A DNA stretch of 26,902 nucleotides, from positions 1 through 26,902 of the IMG/VR virus record IMGVR_UViG_3300032278_000098. One strand, written 5' to 3'. Every line of letters starts with the position of its first letter. Positions within the stretch are counted from its first letter, which is position 1. This document shows, piece after piece, positions 17,101 through 23,205 of this stretch. The notes beneath the pieces are model-generated. The model searched no databases and was not told the origin of the DNA. It worked only from the letters and a program-made list of their open reading frames with translations. The translations under genes were made by a program, and so were the position numbers. The stretch comes from a virus.

Positions 17101-20100
17101 ATATCACGATGATGCTACCTCTACAATTACAGGATGGACAAATACCACATCATTCACAGTAGCAGATTCAAAAACAGTAGGCGCGGGTAACACATATTCA
17201 ATTAGTTATAATTCTGCATTGACATGGGGAATAAATCGAGAAGTTACAGCAGCAGGTAGTGGTACAGGAAATAAAACAGTTACCGTAACAGATACAGGAC
17301 ACTATTTAAGATCAGGTGACAAAGTTAAAATTTCTGGATGTACAACTGCACAAGTGAATGGAATATGGCCAATAACTGTTCTAACTTCAAATACCTATAG
17401 TTACACTTTACCTGAAAATGGAGTAGCTTCACCTGCTGGTGAGATTAGATCAATGCCAGTTTCATCCGTATGGCTTGCAACATCTAATGCAGTTTACATG
17501 GATACCTCACCAAAAGGTAATAATGCTGTAATTGAAGTTTCCGCCATTGCAATTGGTGCAATTCAAGCTGCAGAAGTTTATGATTTTGGTGCAGGATATT
17601 CTTCTATTCCAAATCTTTCAACTACTTCTGGTGATCAAAACGCCGAACTTACTGCAGGACTTGGTGCTTATGCAACATATCCTGGATATTATACTGCTAC
17701 AACGGGATTACTTAGTGGTGTACCAAAAATTCAAGACAACAAATACTACCAAGCTTTTTCTTATGTTCTAAAAACTGATTTTGATGTAAACGATTATCGT
17801 AATTCAGTAAAAAGATTGACTCATCCATCCGGCTTAATAATGTTTGGTGAATTGGCTATACGAAGTAAAATATCTGTAGAAATGTTCGATGCGGGAGCAA
17901 GTGGAAATGTTGATAGTTTGGGAACTATTGTAACGGCCGGCCCTGATAATGAAGGAAGAAAATATCACAACATTACTCTGTTCGGTAATACTACTGTTGC
18001 AAATGCACAATTTCAATCTTATGGTAGTAATAATGAGATGGAAATTTATACTGCAAACCATCCGTGGCAAGCGATGGATGCAAGGTTGGAAACATTCGAT
18101 GAAGTAAATCTTCAACTGGAAAATTATGTAGAAATTTCGTCTATAGCACGAACCAATTCTACAATGTATGTAGTTACAGAAACATTACATGGATTAGAAA
18201 CTGGTGATACGATTGAATTTTCTGGGGATGAATCTGGACAACAATTCAATAGCAATTATACTGTTACATCCGCGCCCACTACAAACACATATACTATTAC
18301 TCCATCACCAGATCATGGCTCTGCCGTTTCACAATCCATGTATGACGGATTTCTTTATATTCAGTTAGAAGACCAACAATCTGGAAATAATGTTATTATG
18401 GAAGATGCTTCCGATTTGATGATGGAACCATCAAATTATCTGAAATCTAAAGTAATAGCATATTCAGATGTCTTCCGCGCGAATGCGACAAATTGGGATT
18501 ATCCCTTTGCTGGTGGAATTCTAAATGAAGATGGTACTGAGATTTTACTTGAACGTGGAGGATCTTTTCTCTATCCATCAATTCAATTTCCTGAAGCTGA
18601 GACAGGAGTAATATCCATTGATGTGAGTTTCAATAGTGACATACTCCTTGAAGACGACAATGGAGCTTATGGGTGGGGGTATCTTTTAGATGAAACTTCT
18701 GCGGGACAAGGTAATGGCCCACAAAGATTTATTTCTCTTGAAGAAGATACACAAGGACCGGATCGACAATATGAGAGTATTCCAATTGTAGATACTCATG
18801 TTATTGAAACTTGGTATAATTCAACAGGAAATCATTTAATCGGAGAAGACGACCTAACGCGTTTTATGATGGAAGATGAAGCATTATTGGCCTTAGATAC
18901 TGTACCAATTACACATGATAATCGATTCTGTAAACATATTGATTCACATATAATTTATAATGCAATTATAGCAGAGGACGGTTCGTATATAATCGAAGAA
19001 GGAAGTTCAGGATCAACTAATACTTATTTTTCAGTAGAAGATGAATATGGATTAAATCAAAACGATGAACTTGATTTAATATTTGACCTTTGGGAAAGTA
19101 CACATTGGCATTTACGAATGGAGGATTCATCTCATACCATATATGAAGATGGTACTAGAATGTTGGTAGAGTTTGGATCTGTAAAAGCTCCTTTAGTAGA
19201 ATTAGAAACAGAACATTATGATACAATGGGTTATCATCTAAGAATGGAAGATGAATCTCATCTTATTCATGAAGATACAACGCGTGCGATTATAGAAGAA
19301 GGTCTAGTAAAGGCCGGTAATCATATTGAACAAATACAATATGATCTTTATGAGACAACTTACTGGCATTTGATGCAAGAAGATGGTGTAACACATACCA
19401 AGCTTGAAGATGGAACACGTTTACTTACTGAGAACGTGAATATTAAAGCTACTGAATTGTTACAACCCACAGACAAGAACATCTATAAAGTTGATTCTAT
19501 GGGTCAACATATATTGTTAGAAGATGCGTCGCCGGATCTCACTCCTATTATCTATACTGTAACTGCATCAGGATCTAGCCACTTTTTAATAGACATCGAT
19601 GATGGTAATGGACCCGTAGCCCAGCTTTCAATTACTTTACAGGGAGGTAGAGTTTATCGTTTTGATAATAGTGATTCAACAAATATCGGCCATCCATTTA
19701 AATTTTCTCTAACGTCTGATGGTCATCATGGAGGGGGAACTGCTTATACTGATGGAGTATTAGAAAACGGTACTGCAGGATATGCAGGAGCTTTTGTTCA
19801 AATACACGCAACAAATACAGCGCAAACACTATATTACCATTGTCATGCTCATTCCGGCATGGGTGGAACAGCAAATAAAACCTTATTCAGTTATTCTGAC
19901 TACAATACTTTTATTGCAATGGAAGATGTTCATAAAGCTGTGGGGGATAGTGAGAACCCTAGATTACTTTTAGATCATCCGGAAAATAAAATTCCGGACA
20001 TTACTAAACATTATGTTTCAGAATCCGCGGCGAGTGATTTAATTCATTGGACGCCAGAAAACCATTTATTAAATACTATTTCAACTTATAAAGATAAGTA

Positions 20101-21445
20101 TGTTACAGCAACTTATGGTATGCAACCCTTTAGGCCACATTATGTTTCACAATGGGCTACAGCCGAATTGGGGTTTGTTGATGATAAATTTACACAAGAA
20201 GATGGTTCAGGATTAATAATTTTAGAACATCCTGTAACAAATCAAAACTATTTACTTCATGAAGATTTTCCTGAATTGGGTTTAGATATGATGAACCTTC
20301 AAAGAGAAGTTTTGGATTTCATTTTGTTGGAAGATGTTCTTCAAACCGATGGGGCCATTGATGGTAATAGAAAAGATTATATTCAGACTGAAGAATATGT
20401 AACGTATGTTATAACAGCTTCAGGCACGCCCACATTTATTATTGATGGTGTAGAACAAACATCGTTAACTATTGAAAGAGGGGTCACTATTAGATTTGTT
20501 GTAAGTTCTTCTACGGTGTCATCTCATCCATTTAGACTTTCATCTACTGCAAATGGTACTCATGCTGGTGGAGTAGTACTTGCAGATGCAGGATATGCGC
20601 ACTCTTCGGCTGCTCATGGTAATCCCGGAGCATATGTAGAATATACTCTTACAGGTAGTACACCAGACACAATATATTATTTTTGTACTGCACATAGTGG
20701 AATGGGAGGTTCAGTTACAGTTATTAATAACACAGGAACATCGCGATCATTATTAGAAACATCTAAACCACCAATAGAAGGTTATGGTGTAGAGTTTACA
20801 CCACATCAAACTTGGACTGTTCTTCCCTCATATCAATATAGTAGAATATTAACGCGGATGAAAGGAACAGTTACCATTGCAGATGGCGCCACGGCCATGA
20901 CTGGATCTGGAAGTGAATTTACTTCTCAACTTAAAGTGGGAGATGAATTTCAAACTGCAAATGAAAATATTATATCTGAAGAAACTGGTGGAGGTATATT
21001 ATTAGAAAGTGATGAAAGAATAGAACACGAAGAAGCGCGAATTATTCATGTACAAAATGAGGATCTTGCTGCAGATTTATTAGGAACACAAATTAGAAAC
21101 TTTCGATGGTTGATAACTACAGAAGATACTACTGTTGCCGCACATGGTACACATGCCGGTGTAATAGGAACGTATGGGACTGGTGATCCTGATGCCGAAA
21201 GTTTTAGTATTGTTACGAGTGAAACCAACCAATCCCTTGTAGTTGGATTAGATGCTGAAGTCGGAGAACTTGAACTAGAAACTCCTGAATGGGAACATAT
21301 TAATATGCTCTGGGAAGATATGTCAAAAATGATAATTGTAGATCCACAAGCTTTTATGGTGAAAACTATTACTAATGATGCTTCTTTAGAGGTAACCAGA
21401 AAATGTATGCCGGGTGGAGTAAGCGACTCTGTATATCAACTCTGA
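14120..21445 (+). CDS. Giant baseplate protein in the gp7 position, with two cupredoxin-like domains
   Basis: This 2441-residue protein lies where T4 has gp7 (1032 residues), between gp6 and gp8. The start is GTG at 14120, two bases after gp6; it is preferred because residues 10-44 carry a conserved phage N-terminal pattern (LPEFINAQHPKFKKFIEKYY). Residues about 93-150 are SGA/GE beta repeats. Residues about 219-268 have YRSKGNEASFSWLFQSLFN and LLKLSDGKW, a motif shared with other marine structural proteins. Three copies of one beta module lie at 515-581, 748-822 and 965-1030. KYYQAFSYVLKTDFDVNDY and LTHPSGLIMFGE (about 1201-1240) close the conserved core. The second half is dominated by short hydrophobic-Glu-Asp repeats, with cupredoxin-like domains at 1811-1923 and 2093-2203. 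Likely wedge or fibre-anchor function by position; direct gp7 homology was not tested, hence no symbol. Confidence 0.88.
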   Translation: MAVVKDKKDVSVLLETQLPEFINAQHPKFKKFIEKYYEFMESHQLYFGTSFTFNDDKLVDESDGTSYFLYEDGVRLQLESERDTAGNANLMFSLGETLTGNISGATAVVSGTKGNTIAFVKSSSVAGFTYGEKLTGSVTGSYGTLANGIVDGIFPTASVDSFRSKAPAAAIRELSLDQDIDTTSIGLIEDAWKKEFYTNIPTTAVTDRRQLLKRMKQVYRSKGNEASFSWLFQSLFNKEDIEFYYPKTDLLKLSDGKWALDKSIKIITAGANNINLFTGRRITGALSKCTAMVEKQLTSFAGALEVTELTLSDVVQGVVDGVLFYFKPAEVITSETDIDGLYAEAVTSGILQTVTVDVGGTNYVVGDEIHVAGGGGQGARARVSSILDSVVEGIDVIDSGDGYAVGDQVDFINDGTGGSGAAGQVQSIISTGAILRNTDLVSAFQLKQIAASDYTSTLIGHNANTALFGNSSLTFSAGIKASSAKLYGSTGNYDATLHILAGDRIAKVASVNTSGVTLTQSVKTVTLSTGLSDNEKIDIVGGKLTYANANTNIVTGFSSNTVLLVRDTHTIGAGQAFTVDYASNTYWGTVISANTTAFLYSVGSYYRDNDIDALTVQNFVNDDNIIVYNNKFTKLGAAVAGSGVDAHNMHNGVTFQAGNTPAAVTTNTFTMVDAHGALPDVIAVCNGALNMTSVDVGAIDTFALTSGGGGYETSPPVSVANNYTPTLGNALDVVGAPNALLNVNLHSFTSGTIAQDGNVVTLTSEDSFPDANSGVLTLTYANGATDNVTAVTNSTVIRVATEKIFGLGTGDLPDKQTYSLSYMALANNITKNTLLYNDDYSARGRVLDFIDKGTLSTANPYIANGNTTLRVDMTTTQDFGSTVEHILLEEKDFHNDRYSHEKLLLESATVGSAQGGGGIFLTEDCVEFIITEADDLLVAEDETRFYTEATTGERVTAHSNVVSTYTTGTMAQSGTTVTGVGTTFPNDSVRGTITYHDDATSTITGWTNTTSFTVADSKTVGAGNTYSISYNSALTWGINREVTAAGSGTGNKTVTVTDTGHYLRSGDKVKISGCTTAQVNGIWPITVLTSNTYSYTLPENGVASPAGEIRSMPVSSVWLATSNAVYMDTSPKGNNAVIEVSAIAIGAIQAAEVYDFGAGYSSIPNLSTTSGDQNAELTAGLGAYATYPGYYTATTGLLSGVPKIQDNKYYQAFSYVLKTDFDVNDYRNSVKRLTHPSGLIMFGELAIRSKISVEMFDAGASGNVDSLGTIVTAGPDNEGRKYHNITLFGNTTVANAQFQSYGSNNEMEIYTANHPWQAMDARLETFDEVNLQLENYVEISSIARTNSTMYVVTETLHGLETGDTIEFSGDESGQQFNSNYTVTSAPTTNTYTITPSPDHGSAVSQSMYDGFLYIQLEDQQSGNNVIMEDASDLMMEPSNYLKSKVIAYSDVFRANATNWDYPFAGGILNEDGTEILLERGGSFLYPSIQFPEAETGVISIDVSFNSDILLEDDNGAYGWGYLLDETSAGQGNGPQRFISLEEDTQGPDRQYESIPIVDTHVIETWYNSTGNHLIGEDDLTRFMMEDEALLALDTVPITHDNRFCKHIDSHIIYNAIIAEDGSYIIEEGSSGSTNTYFSVEDEYGLNQNDELDLIFDLWESTHWHLRMEDSSHTIYEDGTRMLVEFGSVKAPLVELETEHYDTMGYHLRMEDESHLIHEDTTRAIIEEGLVKAGNHIEQIQYDLYETTYWHLMQEDGVTHTKLEDGTRLLTENVNIKATELLQPTDKNIYKVDSMGQHILLEDASPDLTPIIYTVTASGSSHFLIDIDDGNGPVAQLSITLQGGRVYRFDNSDSTNIGHPFKFSLTSDGHHGGGTAYTDGVLENGTAGYAGAFVQIHATNTAQTLYYHCHAHSGMGGTANKTLFSYSDYNTFIAMEDVHKAVGDSENPRLLLDHPENKIPDITKHYVSESAASDLIHWTPENHLLNTISTYKDKYVTATYGMQPFRPHYVSQWATAELGFVDDKFTQEDGSGLIILEHPVTNQNYLLHEDFPELGLDMMNLQREVLDFILLEDVLQTDGAIDGNRKDYIQTEEYVTYVITASGTPTFIIDGVEQTSLTIERGVTIRFVVSSSTVSSHPFRLSSTANGTHAGGVVLADAGYAHSSAAHGNPGAYVEYTLTGSTPDTIYYFCTAHSGMGGSVTVINNTGTSRSLLETSKPPIEGYGVEFTPHQTWTVLPSYQYSRILTRMKGTVTIADGATAMTGSGSEFTSQLKVGDEFQTANENIISEETGGGILLESDERIEHEEARIIHVQNEDLAADLLGTQIRNFRWLITTEDTTVAAHGTHAGVIGTYGTGDPDAESFSIVTSETNQSLVVGLDAEVGELELETPEWEHINMLWEDMSKMIIVDPQAFMVKTITNDASLEVTRKCMPGGVSDSVYQL
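15662..17209 (+). repeat. Three dispersed copies of a ~70-residue beta module in the giant protein
   Basis: Copies lie at 15662-15862, 16361-16585 and 17012-17209 (residues 515-581, 748-822, 965-1030). Shared landmarks are a T.A/TQS or AQDG start, a LTYA/ITYH strand, a VTG/VTA turn and a G.G..(Y/F)(S/T)(I/L/V)(S/D)Y end (IGAGQAFTVDY in copy 1, VGAGNTYSISY in copy 3). They are divergent in DNA, so this is old duplication. A related opening (GTVTIADGATAMTGSGSEF) recurs near residue 2250. Confidence 0.6.
18344..19540 (+). repeat. Acidic hydrophobic-Glu-Asp repeat region in the giant protein
   Basis: From about residue 1409 to 1807 the protein repeats short strands such as IQLED, VIMED, ILLER, ILLED, HLIGED, FMMED, IIAED, HLRMED, LLED. 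The last part is more regular: four units start with His in HLRMED (1664), HLRMED (1706), HLMQED (1750) and HILLED (1797), spaced 42, 44 and 47 residues, and two of the units share an EDGTR segment. Similar strands occur earlier (about 884-954) and between and after the cupredoxin-like domains. The pattern suggests stacked beta-strands (solenoid or prism) with an acidic face. Confidence 0.65.
19550..19888 (+). other. Cupredoxin-like domain 1 within the giant protein
   Basis: Residues 1811-1923 read as a small beta-sandwich opening with IIYTVTASGSSHFLIDI. His1858 lies in IGHPFKFS, and a C-terminal loop LYYHCHAHSGMGG gives Cys1908-x2-His1911-x2-Met1914. His, Cys, His and Met in this order are the type 1 copper ligands of plastocyanin-like proteins; the C-x2-H-x2-M spacing equals that of amicyanin. 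His1869, His1870, His1907 and His1909 make this copy notably His-rich. Metal binding is inferred. Confidence 0.7.
20396..20728 (+). other. Cupredoxin-like domain 2 within the giant protein
   Basis: Residues 2093-2203 repeat the plan of domain 1: YVTYVITASGTPTFIIDG, His2136 in SSHPFRLS, a Gly/His-containing middle (ANGTHAGG), and IYYFCTAHSGMGG with Cys2189-x2-His2192-x2-Met2195. The ligand His-to-Cys distance is 53 residues against 50 in domain 1. The two domains are divergent, so the retention of all four ligand positions in both is informative. Confidence 0.7.
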
Positions 21446-21468
21446 AGAATTTAAACTTAAAAAAACTA

Positions 21469-21476
21469 CTAAATAT
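21469..21476 (+). promoter_or_regulatory. Late-promoter-like motif CTAAATAT before gp8
   Basis: This octamer, within ACTAAATAT, is identical to the one before gp25 and lies in the 85-base gap between the giant gene and gp8. It is 54 bases before the gp8 ATG. A T4-like start point would fall near 21482. Confidence 0.55.
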
Positions 21477-21478
21477 AA

Positions 21479-21494
21479 CAATGAGGAATCATTG
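21479..21494 (+). terminator. Short perfect hairpin, possible weak terminator or leader structure
   Basis: CAATGA and TCATTG form a perfect six-pair stem around a GGAA loop (GNRA type), followed by ACTTTT. The stem has only two G-C pairs and the T-run is short, so termination would be weak. It starts two bases after the CTAAATAT motif, so it may instead be a late mRNA 5'-end element. Confidence 0.3.
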
Positions 21495-21516
21495 ACTTTT
21501 AACTTATAATACAATT

Positions 21517-21522
21517 GGAGGA
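21517..21522 (+). promoter_or_regulatory. Ribosome binding site of gp8
   Basis: GGAGGA lies eight bases before the gp8 ATG. It is a strong Shine-Dalgarno sequence and fixes the start. Confidence 0.75.
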
Positions 21523-21530
21523 AAACCGAA

Positions 21531-23180
21531 ATGCCTGCTATAGTAACCAATAAATTCAGAATTCATAACGCCAAACAGTTTGTAGAGGCTTTCGATGAGA
21601 TTTCTACAACTTCTGGCGCTGCAATAACTGATGCAAGTGGGTTACTCAATACTAATATGTACTTATTTATTGGTAAAGTAACCAGCTGGGCGGATGATAC
21701 AGCCCCGCCTACCCCTACCGATTCCGTTTCTAATACGGTCTACAATCATTGGAGAGATATGATTGCAGCCAAGAAAATCGGATCTACGGATGTAAGTCAT
21801 GTAGCACCACGCTATAACTGGACGACAGCATCAAATTATTACGCATATACTCATGCAAATAATGCCCTGTTCGATCAACAATTTTACGTGATGACAGATG
21901 ACTATAATGTTTATAAATGTCTCGCCAACAATCAAGCTGGTGGAGCATCTACGACTAAACCTACTGGAACAGGAACAGCCATTATCACAACAGCTGATAG
22001 TTATAAATGGAAGTTCATGTATCAGATCTCAGCCGCAAGAGCTCTTAAATTTGTAACGCCTAGTTATATACCTACTCAGCGTGTACGTAAAGCAAATAAC
22101 GCGATTGCAAATACTACTGATTCTTCGTTTCAATACGATGTTGAAATTGCAGCAAATACTTCAGGTAATGGAGCCATTGAAGTGGTTCATGTTACAACTG
22201 CTGGAAGTTCTTATACATTCGAAACTGGAACAGTTCAATCAGGACACACAGAAACCACAACTACTTGTAAAATTTCAGGTACAGGTTTGGCTACTGATCA
22301 AATCGTTAACAACGATATTTACTTTACTTCAGACTCCGCAAGTGGTGTTACAGGTAAAGGTGGAACAATTACCGATTTCCAAGCTGGTACTGATGTTGTA
22401 ACTTGGACACCCGCATTAGCAAGTGCTAACGTTCCAGCAGACGGTGACGGATATTCTATCGGTCCTAAAATCACTATTACTGGTGATGGTCATGGAGCAA
22501 ATGTTCGTGCCACTAATACCGCATCTGGTACTATTGGTGATATCGTGGTTGTTGCCGGTGGTAACAATTATGGTAATGCCGTAGCAACGATTATTACAAA
22601 CGCCGGTTCTTCTGGAGCCGTTACACCAATTATCGGCCCACGTGGTGGACATGGTGATGACGCAGTTGAAGAATTAGGTGGATTCTTTGTAATGGTTAAT
22701 AGTCGATTGGAATACGGAGAATCTGGAAACTTCACAACAAATAACGATTTCCGTAAAATCGGTCTTTTAGCTCAACCATTGTATGCCAATGGTGATGTTG
22801 CAACAGCAACAACTATTGATCAATGTGTAACTATAACAGTTCAATCTTGGAACAGTACAGCATTTGCAGAAGATGAACTTGTAACTGCATCACAGTCAGG
22901 CGCAACTGGTAAAGTTGTTGACTTCAAAAATAACACAACTCTAAGATTAGTTGATGTTACTATGGGATCAAACACTACTACTGGATATGATGGTATTGCC
23001 GGATCGTTTCAAGCAAATGAAACTTTTACAGGAGCTGGTGGAGCATCAGCAAATACTAGTGCGGTAGTTGGTGGTGATTTAGAGAAATTTTCTGGAGATG
23101 TTCTCTACATAGAAAATCGTTCACCTGTAACAAGAGCAGATGACCAAATAGAAGATGTTAAGTTAATTATTGAATTCTAA
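21531..23180 (+). CDS. 8: Baseplate wedge protein gp8 with a large insertion
   Basis: This homologue of T4 gp8 (334 residues) is a wedge component that binds gp6, gp7 and gp10. It has 549 residues here. The N-terminus PAIVTNKFRIHNAKQFVEAF, then NMYLFIGKVTSW and PPTPTDSV, matches T4 gp8 (IVTSKFR, FITFGRSEPW, PPYPTDSV). VAPRYNW, YKCLANN and YKWKFMYQI also align. The C-terminus VLYIENRSPVTRADDQIED matches the T4 ending MIYMENRPPI...DQTEEI. Between about residues 215 and 520 an insertion contains beta modules such as GDGHGANVRA, IVVVAGGNNYGNA and DELVTASQSGATGKVV, types common on phage surface proteins; the gp8 motif GFFVMVNSR/FRKIGLLAQPL is split within it. It opens the third late unit. Confidence 0.93.
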   Translation: MPAIVTNKFRIHNAKQFVEAFDEISTTSGAAITDASGLLNTNMYLFIGKVTSWADDTAPPTPTDSVSNTVYNHWRDMIAAKKIGSTDVSHVAPRYNWTTASNYYAYTHANNALFDQQFYVMTDDYNVYKCLANNQAGGASTTKPTGTGTAIITTADSYKWKFMYQISAARALKFVTPSYIPTQRVRKANNAIANTTDSSFQYDVEIAANTSGNGAIEVVHVTTAGSSYTFETGTVQSGHTETTTTCKISGTGLATDQIVNNDIYFTSDSASGVTGKGGTITDFQAGTDVVTWTPALASANVPADGDGYSIGPKITITGDGHGANVRATNTASGTIGDIVVVAGGNNYGNAVATIITNAGSSGAVTPIIGPRGGHGDDAVEELGGFFVMVNSRLEYGESGNFTTNNDFRKIGLLAQPLYANGDVATATTIDQCVTITVQSWNSTAFAEDELVTASQSGATGKVVDFKNNTTLRLVDVTMGSNTTTGYDGIAGSFQANETFTGAGGASANTSAVVGGDLEKFSGDVLYIENRSPVTRADDQIEDVKLIIEF

Positions 23181-23192
23181 TCATTTTATACT

Positions 23193-23200
23193 AGAGGAAG
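23193..23200 (+). promoter_or_regulatory. Ribosome binding site of the DUF4815 gene
   Basis: AGAGGAAG lies five bases before the ATG at 23206, in the 25-base gap after gp8. No CTAAATA or TATAAATA motif is present in this gap, so the gene is probably co-transcribed with gp8. Confidence 0.6.
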
Positions 23201-23205
23201 ATTGA

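Noticed and set aside
17532-18115. Open frames in other phases inside the giant gene
   Set aside because: They overlap a continuous coding frame, lack ribosome binding sites, and show no recognisable protein pattern; they arise from AT-rich repetitive sequence.
19550-20728. Host-derived plastocyanin carried as an auxiliary photosynthesis gene
   Set aside because: The domains are internal parts of a large structural protein, with no separate start, stop or signal peptide, and have the amicyanin-like ligand spacing rather than the longer plastocyanin loop.
21492-21510. Sigma-70-like promoter TTGACT ... TATAAT before gp8
   Set aside because: The two boxes are only seven bases apart instead of about 17, and the late motif at 21469 explains the unit better.
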